NCBI GenBank assembly: GCA_000320545.1
Contig: ADNK01003228.1
Span: 1-61,187 of the forward strand
Length of the DNA stretch: 61,187 nucleotides
Source: Bigelowiella natans CCMP2755
Taxonomy: Eukaryota > Cercozoa > Chlorarachniophyceae
Direction of reading: 5' to 3'
Positions 1 to 11,661 of the stretch are shown piece after piece. Below the pieces are notes generated by a model. It saw only the letters and a list, made by a program, of their open reading frames with translations. It was not told where the DNA came from and ran no database searches. How positions within the stretch are numbered: the stretch's first letter is position 1; the number at the start of each line of letters is the position of its first letter. A program made the translations under genes and the position numbers.

Positions 1-24
1 CGAAGAAGTCCGAGCACAAGGAAT

Positions 25-2150
25 GTCGTCGGCTTGGTGATGTCAGAGTTCTCGTTTAATATTTTATTAATGTACTTTTTGCCTTTGTCGATATCCCAAT
101 CATCAGCTGGGGGGGTCTTGTCCAGTAGCTCCGTTATCTGTCGGATGGTCTTGCCGGGGTTCTTCTTCCGTAGCTCGGTAGGTGTAGGTAGCTTGTTGTC
201 CGCTAGGTCCATAAACTCTAACGCATTAACGCTTGACTCAGAGGTCCACTCGTCAAGCCGTATCATGTTCTGGCTGATGGTCCTGCCTGACTTCTTTGGC
301 AACTTAGCAAAGTATATCTTGTGATTGTAGAATGATATGATCCCCCCTAATTTTTCTAGGGCATCCTGTCCGAGGAGTAGTTCCATGGATAAAGTCATGG
401 CTACTCGGGTCTTGATTTGGGTCTCCGCGTCGCTGCCAGGTATCTGTAGCTTTAGCATTAGCTCACCGACGGTCTTCATGGAAGAGCTTCCGTCTGCTTG
501 AGCATATTTACGTTCTTTCTTAGTCACTTGATCCAATAGTCCTAACCTTCTTACTGTGCTTAGGCTTATGAAGGACTTCGGCATGCTGCCACTATCCCAA
601 AGGGCAGGTAGTTTCTTGTAGTCTCCGTAGCTGTCTTTAACTTTAACCTTGGTCATAGCAACTTTGATAGTCCTGTTAGCGTCTTCGTCATTAATGTTGC
701 ATACTCCTAAGTTCTTTATGTCGTCTAGGGTCATGGGCTTGTCTTGGTCCTGCGTTGCTGGTACTGCTGTCTTCGTCGGCGCCTGCTTAAGGTGATCTAA
801 TATTCCGTTTATCTGCTGCTGTATAGCATTGATACTGTTCTGCTTTTTGTTCTTATATTTATTGTTCTTCCCGTTGTTGCTGCCTTGCCATTTGCTGTTG
901 TTATATCCTTGTCCTCTGCCTTTCTTTCTCTTTAACTTCTCGTAGTGTTCGTTGAGCTGCCTGATCGTCATCCTGGGTCGTCCTTCTTTCCTGTCTCTGC
1001 AGTCTTTAGCGGTGTGTTTCCCTTTACGTGAGCAGTATCCGCAACGTCGGTTACCTTCCCTGTCCTTGTACCAGTCTCGCTGCGGCTTAATAGCGTTAAT
1101 GTTTCCTATGCCAGGTACCTTAGGGCTGGTAAACTTGCGGTCCTGCTCCTGCTCGCGTAGGGATATAGCCTGCACTGCTGCCTCCATCGTGGTGTAGCCT
1201 TTCTCCGTAACGTAAGTGGATTCCTTTATCTTTAACTTGAACTCTTCAAACCTTGCCTGATCATCACCTGTGTTGTAATTAAAATCATGTAGTTCGTCGA
1301 TCATATCCTGGAAGCGCGTGGCAAAGTCTCTAACAGGTTCTCTCTCATGCTGCATCATTGCTCTGTATTTTCTAATAGCCTGGGGTAGGGAGTTAGCATC
1401 CTGTTCATTTACAAAAGCCTTCATTATCGCCTCAACGTCTCGTAGCCCACTAACTGTAGTGTGTATTTTCTCTAGCTGCCTGATCCGGGTCCTGCCTGTC
1501 TCGTAAAGGTCCATGGCTTGCTTTATTATAGCTAGCCATTTGAGCTTGTCGTTTTCGGTGGGGTTAGGGGTAAAGTCGCAGAGTATACTCCTAGCGTTCT
1601 TCCACCACCTCCTTGCCTCACCTCTTTTCCCGTTGTATTTCGTTATCATAACCGGTGCTGTTTTAACAGACATGAACTGGGTGTTCCGCTGTACCGGCTG
1701 CTGCTGCTTGACGGTGCTCTGGGTCGTCCCCCGCGAGGCGCCCAGACCCCCGTCGTTCCTAAACAAAGCTGCCCACTCTGGAGGTAAGTCTGCTTCGTAA
1801 TCCATGATGTCCTGCATGATAGCTGCCCAAACATCATGTGTCTGATACTTGTATTCTATCGATACTTTCAGTTTGGCGTAGTTGCTCGCCCTGGGTCGCA
1901 AGGCTCGTAATGCCATTACGACCTTCTTGCTTTCGGCGGCCACGTCCTCGTCGTCCGCCTCGTAGAAGTTCTCCAGTGCCTCTGCTGCTGCATCTGCTTT
2001 CTTAATCCCGGGTGCTGGTCCCGGCGGTGCCTGTGGAGGTGTTCCTCCTCCTTCCTTAGCGTCCGTATCGCCCTTCCTTTCCTGTTTCTGCTCGTGCCCT
2101 TGCACGGCCTGCGAGCCAAAGTCCTGCTGTTCTTCTAGCTGCTGTGACAT
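25..2150 (-). CDS. gag-pol polyprotein of copy A, N-terminal part
   Basis: The reading frame starts at ATG 2150 and stays open to about position 25, where similarity to copy B ends. In order it shows a Gln/Glu-rich N-terminus, a Trp-containing gag core (encoded around 1300-1620 and deleted in copy B), a basic region with a zinc knuckle (C-x2-C-x5-H-x4-C, about 1010-1055), and the start of the aspartic protease with its DSG triad. It lacks RT, RNase H and integrase because the copy is cut at the left. This is the only copy in the window that retains the full gag core. Confidence is high for the family, lower for where the left end truly breaks. Confidence 0.85.
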
Positions 2151-2166
2151 TGTTAGTCAAATCGTT

Positions 2167-2184
2167 TCCCGTGTGTGGAAGCCA
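2167..2184 (-). other. candidate primer-binding site, copy A
   Basis: Read in coding direction, a TGG-starting 18-mer lies 5 nt downstream of the LTR end. Its complement ends in CCA, as a tRNA 3' end would. The same sequence follows the LTR of copy B (57710-57727). The tRNA species cannot be named by eye. Confidence 0.5.
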
Positions 2185-2189
2185 AAGGT

Positions 2190-2515
2190 TGTTGCGCGTA
2201 AGGTGTTCACAGGCCGAGGCGCTACGTGCACAAGTAGGCAGGGGGGGGGAAAGGCACGTTTGCTTCCTTTTGAAGAGTTGTGTTTATTTTTATTAAAGAT
2301 TATATTTTTATTAAATCGTGCACTGCGTAATCATTCGCGAAGCTTTCGCGAATGCCGCCGCACGTGGGGCAGCACACTTCCGGTGTGCTGCCATGAGTCC
2401 CGCCGGAACCCACGTGCCTATGCTGTATTAATATCTACGTTATCTATATTCTATATCCGCGACAACCCCTTTGTTGTCGCACGTGACTTGTGCCCGCGTA
2501 GTGGTACGCGCTACA
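2190..2515 (-). repeat. LTR of copy A (326 bp, 5' LTR in coding orientation)
   Basis: The LTR begins TGTTGCGCG and ends CGCGCTACA on the plus strand: TG...CA ends with 8 of 9 terminal bases inverted-complementary. It has the same length as the four other LTR copies here and shows no difference from them by eye. It holds several strong palindromes: arms at 2333-2353, a nested pair 2360-2368/2409-2417 around 2369-2377/2383-2391, and 2459-2466/2473-2480. An AT-rich stretch (about 2284-2315) could hold promoter or polyadenylation signals. Confidence 0.95.
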
Positions 2516-2582
2516 TTCTCTGGTTCTCTAGTTCTGGCTAGCTGGGCTTGGCTAGGTGGCCGAAGTGAGTCCACATGTCTAG

Positions 2583-2632
<50 letters not shown>

Positions 2633-3345
2633 ATCCACATGCGCAGACATTGTGGACTTGAGTGTTGCTCATCTAGCTCCATGGCTAGATAGCTCTAGCT
2701 AGCTAGGCACAGCAAATACTATGCACTCTCTAGCTCTACATAGCACTACTAGACTATGTAGCATAATCAAGCCAGCAGCACGCATGCATGTACGTCTAGC
2801 TCTAGGTCTAGACGTGCATGTAGCTAGCTAGACAGCGGTGTGGGTGCACACGCACGTACACATCTAGATGTGGTAGCATTGTTAGCACATCTAGACATGC
2901 TAGCAGCATGTGTCATGACAGATAGACTTCTCACAAGGATCGAATTCAAGAATTGCATTGCGACAATGCTGAACTGGCAACATGCATCTAGACAGGCATC
3001 GCAGTGGATGATGGAGGGGAAACACTGCACGCATGTTTGCACATTACATGTGAAGCAGCAGACAGATGAATTCGGCAATTGTTCCATTTGCCCTTGCCCA
3101 TTTCATTTATTGTGAACATCATTGCGATGTTTCAAATGCACAGCACGCCGAGCAATGAAACTGATTATGAGTAAAATGACAGTGACGTGTTGATGACAAC
3201 ATGAAATGTTGTAGGGATACTTGGACACACAACAATTACACTACATCTATCCTTGAGCGGGGATGCGTCTCATGTGATGGAATGGTCGATTTCCAACATT
3301 GCTTTGCTTCATGCCTATACATAATTAGTCACACCCGTGAAAAAC
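2516..3345. other. intergenic, CTAG-rich, with (TG)n tract
   Basis: No convincing gene. It holds a (TG)n microsatellite at about 2584-2631, then a stretch (2660-2910) crowded with CTAG words (TCTAGA, GCTAGC, CTAGCTAG) and GCATGC. It lies 3' of the SWIM gene. The ORFs here are repeat translations or short chance frames. Confidence 0.7.
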
Positions 3346-4624
3346 TCATGTGCAGCTCATTCGTACAACTTTTCCGAAGCTTGGAGGTCCCGGCGTCGAA
3401 GTTGCGCTCTGAGCGTTAGGTGACACAAATCCGTTCTGATATCCTGGGGATGAGAATCCGCTTTGATATCCCCGATATACATCTTGGACTTGAGATGTAT
3501 GATGGAAAGCCTTTTTAATGACATTATGCAGATGGCTTCGTGCAGATGGACGCGAACGAGACTGCCATAAAACAAATGAAACATCATTCAAACCAAAACT
3601 AGAATCATAGATTAATAAAACAATATATCGACCCGTTCTCTCATCTGAGTGGAATCGCAAGTTTCATAGGAAAGGAGAGGCAGCGAACTAAACATTTTCG
3701 TCAACTCCCGGTGAAGGAGGGCCTGGAAAACATTCAAAAACAATAGTTGAAGTCATAAGACCAGATTCCAGCAGTACTGCTCTGAAGCATTTTTTGGTAA
3801 CTTCGGGCAACTACCTTTTGATAAATGAGCGGCGAGTTCGGAGACAAGCCGAGAACCTTGAGATATACATAGAGAAGGTGCCGGCAAGGTAGTTGCCCTA
3901 AGAAGCCCAAAAATATGAGAATTTCGCTGTTAATGGAGAGATAATCATCCAAATCGGAATTCTTTGCATCATTTACAGTTTACTCAAAAGATCTGTTATT
4001 CTACGTATACCTCGTTGGAAATCGTGGCAGGTGCATTTTGGGAAGCTAGACACATCAATGGTTTGGACCCCTCCACTTGTGCCTTGAACCCAAAACCTGA
4101 TAGCATTCAATGATGGGTACATTTGGAAGGTTAGTACAAGACCAAATCACCATGATAAGTGATTTAATTGTTGTCTTTTGAAATACTTTTCGCTCTCTGC
4201 CATTAATATCTTTTATTAGTTTAAAGGAGTCTTCCACATACGTTTTATGCACTGCAGTTCTTGATTTGGAATCGATGAGAAGCAAATTCCTTCTTAGAGC
4301 TCTGTCTAATCTCTCTGAGAAATCATGAGGAGGGTTCGGCCTGTAAGGTGCAAGGCGGTCTGTTACTTTTGCATAGGGACTCTTTTGGAAGCTGCTTTCC
4401 AAATCGTCGTTATCTGCCCTCCGTCTGCTTTGTAGCGCACCCAATTGCTGCATGCATTATTCATTTTTTTTTAAATTCTTATAGACGATATCATCAATAT
4501 ACTATTAAATAACAGCATTTACCTTCAGCTTCCAAACGTCATTGCTGAGGTAAATTCCCAGCGAAATAACCATGACAACCGACGAAAAAAGTGCAAACGC
4601 GTGTATCCTGTTAATGACAGCCAT
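3346..4624 (-). CDS. SWIM-type zinc finger protein, multi-exon
   Basis: Exons read: 4624-4523, 4447-4143 (or to 4187), 4096-4011, 3897-3815, then a C-terminal exon 3561-3346. The SWIM signature C-x-C-x(n)-C-x-H spans the join of exons 3 and 4 (CTCHDF ... PCRH), followed by the LxVLxL-type helix that trails SWIM domains in SWIM/RING proteins. Exon 1 encodes a hydrophobic segment (about residues 8-28), so a signal anchor is possible. An in-frame upstream Met at 4696 would lengthen the N-terminus by 24 residues. The last exon is Ser/Pro/Gly-rich with a repeated GYQxGF motif. I see no RING finger, which usually accompanies this SWIM subtype. The link between 3815 and 3561 is not resolved, and the exon 2 donor is uncertain (4143 fits the phase). 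SWIM domains bind DNA or proteins; the function here is unknown. Confidence 0.65.
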
Positions 4625-5519
4625 CGTCAGCGGAGACTTATCAATAAAAAATATTGGCTCTCTCTCTCTCTCCTTGAACATGGTACGGATGTACATGAGA
4701 TCTCATCACACCTTTGCAAAAAGTATTTCTGGAACATCCTTGAAGGATCCCCAGATACTGATTTTAGTTTTGGGTTAGTATCTGTAAGAATTTGGGTTAG
4801 TATCTGTAAGAATTTATGATGAAGAAGTCGGAAGCTATTCTCCTATCTCCCAAGAGATATGTGATGTGCACCTAATCCTTCTTTTTCTCCCCCCTCCGCA
4901 CGGCTATGAGGGTTCTTCTGCTGTCAAAAAGTTAATGATGCACTTTTCAGCGGAGGGCGGGCGTTCTTTCCCGACTTCGGTTTGTATCGAGAAGCTTCCG
5001 ATAGCAAAGGAAGGCCACTGTGTTGCGCTGATATTTTGGAACATGCACCTCTACCTTCGGTTGAGCGCCATCTCTGTTCCGTTGACGCAGGGAGAGGATC
5101 TCCACATATTTCCTCGACATGATTTGGCGGGAGCGTGTTTCTGATGCGGACACTGCCGGTCAACGCCAGGTGCTTGAGAAAATGTAAGGGAAGAAAAGGT
5201 TTTATTCCCGTTCGCGGAGATAATTTACGAAAGGACTATTACATCCTTGACGTAATTCAATTTTGCATTACGCTTGAAGAAACTATGCCATTTGAAGTTC
5301 AGTTTAGAACTTAAACTTGTTCGAGCAACCATTCGCCTTCAGGCTTAGGCTCGCCCAACCAACAGAAGAATCCCGGTTATTTACGCATCATTAATGAATT
5401 TCATGGCAATTTTATGTCGCCGACTGACACCATGAGAATTTTTTCTCGAAAGTTTCTATCCAAGAGAAGTAGGGAGGAGTTTTGCCTACGTCTGAACCGT
5501 GTCCACCAGCCACGAGCCA
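4625..5519. promoter_or_regulatory. divergent promoter region between SWIM and GNAT genes
   Basis: The 5' ends of a minus-strand and a plus-strand gene face away from this 0.9-kb gap. Two overlapping minus frames (about 4924-5163) are open for 70-80 codons, but neither shows splice links or recognisable motifs. A short direct repeat (GGGTTAGTATCTGTAAGAAT) occurs at about 4774 and 4794. No core promoter elements are assigned. Confidence 0.5.
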
Positions 5520-7011
5520 ATGCTCCCTCCCCTTCCCCAACGGCGGCGAGGCTCTACGGCTGCTGGATACCTTCTTGTAATTGTATTCGTAGCATCACTG
5601 TCCATACATGTGGCTCGTTCAGGATCGGAATTGCTGGGGCACCAGCTACCTACGATAATCCGAGGACGCAGCTATTGTAAACCACGCTTTTTTTTACATT
5701 CGTTTGAGATAATTTTTGACACCAGCAATGTGAAGATGGCAGAGTTATTGAGAGATAACATTTGCATTAAATAATTTGATGCCGATATGCGGAATATTTC
5801 ATCTCCTTCACCCGAGTCGTTGTAGTATCTGTGATCTATGCATGAGAATTGGTTCTCGACTAAGAGTATTCGGTGGTGCAGTTATTACTAATTTATATCC
5901 CTATTGATATTACTGTGGAATACAGTAAATCACCCTCGGAGATCAATTGGACAGGGAGAAGGTTTCAATGGAAACTGGAGGATGTCGACAGTAATCCAGG
6001 AGAATAGCAGGGCCGATATACTTTCGAAAAGAGCGAGCGTGTTTCCATGGTTTAGTCAAGCGTCCGTAACTATCAAACCTGCTGAGCGTAATCAACTCCA
6101 ACCTCTGTCGTCTAAAAGTGTCCTAGACGATCTCGCCTCATTGTGCACGGTCGGAAGCAGAACAATGCTTAATCCCGATAGAATATGTCTTTGTCTCACA
6201 TGAAAACTTTCTAATTCAACGTCATTTGTGAGTCGATCGAGAGATACTAAAAGGGTATTTTCCATAATATTTACTTTTGCCAGGATGCTATTTTCCAGCC
6301 TTCGTCGCAGCGACTTGCAAATGACATTGAAAAATACCTTTACAAAAAGATTATTGAAAGGTACCGAATTCCACCAAAATCGTTCACGTCTTTTAAAAAG
6401 AAAATTACTAATTAAATTGCAGGTATGGCCCCTCGAATTCGAATGAAAATTGTTTATTTCTAGCACAAAGTGAAAGCGCTGCAGTAGCTAATGGACTATC
6501 TCCCTCAACATCTCCTTCGTCTGTCGTGGGGTGCGTGGGTCTCGAGGTGAGCATGCGAATACAGACACACTTATTAACCCCTGGCATCATCACATCCATC
6601 ATCATTATCATCATCATCATCATCACCACCATCATCTATATTTTTTCCTTTTTTCCATAATTAAATTATTAGGTGGTACCTGTGACTTTGGATGGAAAGC
6701 CTGAGGGTGAAGATGTCCAGCCAAGGCCGTTACTGGGTACTAAGATAGGAAAAGTGACGATGTAGCTTAAGTTACACTCGAAAAGGCACGATCAGCCTCA
6801 CAAGTGAACACCAAGCTTCACTATCTCGTAGCTTCAATCTTTCCAGTTGTCAAATGTTGACTGCTTCATTTATTATTATCCTAACTCTCTTCTCTTCCTC
6901 TTCCTCAAAATGTAGAGTTTTTGGCTGTAGACCCCTCGGCACGTGGACGGGGCATAGGGAAATCATTATTGAAGTAGAACCTCACATCACGACATGGAGG
7001 AGGACTATAGA

Positions 7012-7068
<57 letters not shown>

Positions 7069-8017
7069 GAGTTTCGCATAAATTAAGTTTTCTTACGGAT
7101 TAGAGCGCAAGACCGAACCAATGAGCGATGATACAAAAATGAGCCCCGCTCCTCGGCTATCGACCAATGATGTTGAGCGAAATATTGTATTGATGTATTT
7201 TATGTCTTCGCTTGTTTTCATGGCGATTAAACACTGCTATTGTCTGTGAAAATGTAGGCAATGCGAAGCAAAAGCCCGGGAATGGGGATACGACGAAATA
7301 ATCCTGCAGGTTGCTTCACCCAACTTTTCATTCTCATTGATTCAGAGGAAATGACAATAAGTTGCACATTTCTCGCACGCCACAAATAAAGGATGAATTA
7401 AGTTGGAACTTTTTTCTACTCTTATGTGTGTGAAATTTTGCTCCTTCTCACGATCACCACTGCTGTCACCTTAGTTATATCAGAATTAATATAAGTCTCC
7501 ATTCTTTCCTTGTTAATAGGTTGCTGCAGATAACGACGTAGCAATCAACCTATACAAAAAGGTAAAAGTAATAATCAAGCTTGAGTTCATAGCGCGTTGG
7601 GAAAATATATCAGCGGATTGCAACAAATCACTACTTCACTATGATTTCTTTCAAATTTTTGATTATGTTGACATCGATATTGAACAATGCGTAGGCCGGA
7701 TACTCTATCATTGCGGAGGATAACACGATCTTACGGCCAAAGGTACTCGATCATTACTCGTCTTCTATTTAGCTGCATTATAATCTCAAATAAATGCACA
7801 TCCATGAGCTGATTGTTTGACGTAACGGCATTTGCATGCATGTTGTCTTTAAATATAATTGCAAATCCTGACCTACGACTTAACGATGAGGCACTGATTA
7901 CATTCGTTATTTTAGGAAGGAGGCTTGTTCGGAGGGATGGGGTTTGAACCTGCGTTACATCTTTGTTTGCGCAAAGAGCTATCTTCAGGACCATTTCTCT
8001 TCCCGAAGTTTTTCTAA
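5520..8017 (+). CDS. GNAT-family N-acetyltransferase with N-terminal leader, 10 exons
   Basis: Exons: 5520-5676, 5926-6149, 6284-6360, 6423-6546, 6673-6736, 6916-6973, 7258-7309, 7520-7561, 7695-7742, 7916-8017, all in matching phase. The GNAT fold is clear. Beta-1 reads VTIKPAE, beta-3 VVGCVGLEV, and motif A LAVDPSARGRGIG carries the acetyl-CoA-binding RGRGIG loop. Then come AREWGYDEIILQV and the NDVAINLYKKAGY motif B. The family moves acetyl from acetyl-CoA to amines, often protein N-termini or lysines; the substrate cannot be told here. The N-terminus has an Arg-rich start, a hydrophobic helix (about residues 17-33) and a basic Ser/Arg stretch, suggesting plastid import through the ER. The exon 2 donor (6149) and exon 5 donor (6736) were chosen by phase and fold. 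A GA microsatellite (about 7016-7072) lies in the intron after motif A. Confidence 0.85.
7016..7072. repeat. (GA)n microsatellite
   Basis: Nearly pure GA dinucleotide run inside the intron between GNAT exons 6 and 7. No coding role. Confidence 0.95.
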
Positions 8018-8942
8018 TCGACTGGCATCCGGGCAATATAAAGACCGTCTTGAATCTGATACACGCCATGCCGATTTTGGATGTTATGTAAGCCACTTAT
8101 ATGCATAAACATGAAACAAAGGCGCACGACGCCCCTTGCAAGGGCCCAAAGAGTAGTGAACGGCTTGTACAATTCACCTCAATTTGCTTATTACTAGACT
8201 GTTGCACGTTGCACATGCAAGAAATGTCGTAAGTAACATCTATTAAATAAAAAACTAACTGCCGTGCCCCAGCCACGCAAAATATCGTGATAATGTGGTA
8301 GCACGATAACAACTACATACAGCGACATTCGAGCTAGAGCGGGGTCATGTAATAGCGTGCATGGCCCCGCTAAAATATTGGCATCATTGTTGTTTAGAAA
8401 GAGAACATGTGCAAGCAAGGTATTTTCGACTATTGCTCGCTTGCGCTCATTTGTTGTGACATACAGCTATCTTATGAGTGAGCAATAATCATTATAGCAG
8501 GGCCAATGATGATTCTACTTTTGGAATGGTAGTTGCATGCATCTAAGATGGACTATCACCGCTCAACTATTGTACCCGCTTGTCAAATTTGGACGACGAC
8601 CAACAAATTGCAAGGCAATCGCACGCAGCAGCGCTAGACACTCTTGACACTACGTGTTAGCGTGCATGCCATTACGCGATGCAGGGAATGCAATGAACCA
8701 ATAACAAGCGCGATTCAAGCGATTGCTAATCATTAGCACGCGCCACTGGTCACTGTTCTTTGTTGTACTTCTAAGCGAAGGGAGGACGCATGCTGCCCTC
8801 AGAGACTTTAAGTCTGTGTATCAATGTGTTAAAGTGTGCTTTCCATCAATGTGTGTGAGTGTGTCAGGGTGTCTTGGTTGACTGGTGCTTGATGATGAAA
8901 TCAGCTGTATGAGGACGAATTCATTGTGACGTACGTGTCTTC
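8018..8942. other. convergent intergenic spacer
   Basis: Lies between the 3' ends of the GNAT (+) and raffinose-synthase-like (-) genes. It contains scattered CTAG and GCATGC words and no supported gene. Short minus frames at 8097-8418 lack motifs and exon links. Confidence 0.6.
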
Positions 8943-10616
8943 TTAATCCCATCGCAACAACAACGTCCTGACAGGTATTGATGACGACGGAGATTGCTTA
9001 TTGCCACAGCCATCCGTAGTAGAATGGGAGGAAGGAGAATGTGCTGGATCAGGAAGATTCATTTCCACAAAGTAATACATGTTCTCAGTACTACTGGAAG
9101 GAACGCTGCCCGCCGTGTGTTCCATTTGTGTGAAACTGAGCTTTTGCCGGTTTCCGTGCTGAATATCTGGCTGTTGTTGTTGCTGTTGTTGTCCGTCCTC
9201 TATGAGCCATACAGATGAAGGGGCTCGAGAGACAACGCAAGCAAATCTTCCAACCCCCCTGACCCCAATCTTCACAGCAGTACCTACCACGCCCCCGGCT
9301 GCTGCTGCTGCTACAGTTTCTTCTCCCCCCCCCCCCTTCTCTATATATTTGTGCTGTTCCAAAGACGTAACCGCTCCTCCTCCATTGATCATGTCCACGC
9401 ACCCTAGGGCAGCCAAGTGAATAGCAGTCTCCTTCAGGCCTTTTGAGTCGCCGTTATCGTCGGCTGCTGTGAGGCTTGTGAAAGGAGCGACAATGTAAAT
9501 GTCTGTCTCGTTCTCACGGAGAATACGAGTGACGGCGCCATCACTTTCTGTGCTGACAATAGAAAGCTCTTGGGATATGTGTGAAAACATTGCATAGGTG
9601 CCTATATTAGACGCAGAAAAGCCATCAACATCGCTCGGCTTTATGACGGCCTTAACGGCAACGCCCTTCTCCGCTCCTAAATTGCTGTCCATATGCAGCA
9701 GATTTGCATAGTCGTGCTTTTGCTGATTCCATCCCCATCCCTGCACGTTGAAGGCAGCGACAACTCCATTGACTGCATTGCGGTTCCACACCTTGAGCGC
9801 CGTCCTTTTATCCGTTTGTACGCTGGCAAACAAGGAGTCTCTCGTTGGCCTTCCTGGTAGCATGCCACGGTAAGTTGTACCGTCAGGAAGTACGAGCTTC
9901 TGGAGGATTTCACTGTCGGAGTTTGCAACTCGATCGGAAACATAGATTGGACAGCCGCCAACACCACGAGCAACGGCGTGTAGCATTGCTGCAGGGTGTA
10001 GTGACTGGAAACAATCCCAGTCAGGAATCACAATCTCCCCCAAGAATAGCGAGTTGTAAGCGCAGCTAGCAACGTGCTGCAGGTGACTCCGATCATCCTT
10101 TGGGTAGAAATCGTCAGAAGCTCGTGCAATAGGTGTGTCGCGAAAGCTGAAGAGATTTTCAGATGCATGTGCCATACACCCTATCACATTGCTGCTCAGA
10201 TGCTTCTTCGCGGACGCTTCCATGTTGTGGACGAAGTGGCGAGTTAATGCCGCCCCCCCCCCCAGCCCGGTGCCGAGGACTGAAAGGACTGACTGTGCGT
10301 CCACTTTCACGCCATCTGCGCGCATATTGCCTAGATACCCATGGAGATTATCGTAGAAAAGCCCTGCTTTCTCACGGTTAACTAGCCCAATTCCAGAGAA
10401 GGTAGAAGGGGTCCATGCTAAAGCAGGTTCTACGCACAGAATACGTGCATCGTAGCTCTGTGATTCTGCTACAGGTTGAATACATGGATAACGGATTTGG
10501 GGTTCAAAGGCCTGCATATCTGGCGATTTCGGATCGACGCCCAACCAGTAACTGATTGGGGGTTTGGAGGGGGAAGTGGGGATAGCGAGCACAGTCATCG
10601 AGGACATGAGGAAACA

Positions 10617-10651
<35 letters not shown>

Positions 10652-10670
10652 CCACCACATATAAATGTAA

Positions 10671-10707
<37 letters not shown>

Positions 10708-11627
10708 AATGATGCATAATACCCCAAGAGCGCATGCCAGCAGTACACATACGTAACGTTTTGCGAGTCTTTGACATGATCAATCAATTCTCCCAGCCGT
10801 TCAAACTTTCGATTTGCCTCCACGCGGCTCAGTCTCTTAGACCAATCAGTCGCATCTGCGTAGTACCTAGCAACCAGATCAACAACCATCAAGATGGCGA
10901 CTCGCATAGTTGTTATTAGCATGACGTAACTGCATCAGCTGTGAGCGCAAAACCGTGTTTGTAAGGAATCTCCAGAGTTTGACAGGCCATGAATGCACAG
11001 ATGAAGGAGAAACAAATCTTTGGTAAAACCAAGAAAGAGCCTGAACTGCAATATTAGCATCCTTCTCGGCATAATCATCAGCTGCTATCACGCCTCCCCC
11101 CTCCAGATCCTCAATTTTCACGTCTGAGCGTAAGTCAACAATCTGCTCTCCTTCATTAGCTCTACCATTACCATCGCCCTCGTTGCTGTAAAAGCCCTGA
11201 TCGTTGCCCCCGCCCTCGCTCTCCTTCTCACCGTCGTTCTTCGTAGACTGCCAACCATCATCGAGAATTATCATCTTGACGGGAATCCCAGCATTGGCAA
11301 ATTCGTCCAATCCCCTTTTCACACCCTCCGGGCTGACACGGCTATAGAATGCGTCCCATGTGCACCATCCGAACACCTCTGCCGACCCGGGAGCTGATTT
11401 CTCCTCTCGTAGACGGAACGTTGCATGAAACTTGGAGAGAAACGCTACAGCGCGTTGTGTTAACGCAAATGGGTCTCTCCCCGCCCCTATATAGAGCGAG
11501 CTCGGTACTCTCACGGCTTCTCCTAGATTACCGGGGAGGGAGGGGTCTCCGCTCTCCAGGCTTAATTGCAGCGATGAAGAGGATGAGGAGGAGGGATACA
11601 AAGCAGTTCGGAACAGCTGGTCTACCT

Positions 11628-11661
<34 letters not shown>

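Larger units (their letters stand above)
1..2515 (-). mobile_element. Ty3/gypsy-type LTR retroelement, copy A (partial)
   Basis: The copy reads on the minus strand: LTR at 2190-2515, a short leader, then gag and the start of pol running to the window's left edge. From about position 25 to 2515 it matches copy B (55835-58058) almost base for base. Differences seen are one 3-bp in-frame gap near 50, one substitution near 447, and a 264-bp segment (1307-1570) present here but absent from B. The first 24 bases do not match B, so either the element is interrupted there or a rearrangement begins. The 3' half and second LTR are outside or lost. Confidence 0.93.

Noticed and set aside
6170-6206. PDRICLC string, like the start of a DTW domain
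   Set aside because: It lies past the chosen donor of GNAT exon 2 and the frame stops at once; the GNAT fold continues through later exons instead.
6092-6466. 124-codon minus-strand frame
   Set aside because: Antisense to GNAT exons and introns with no motifs or splice links.
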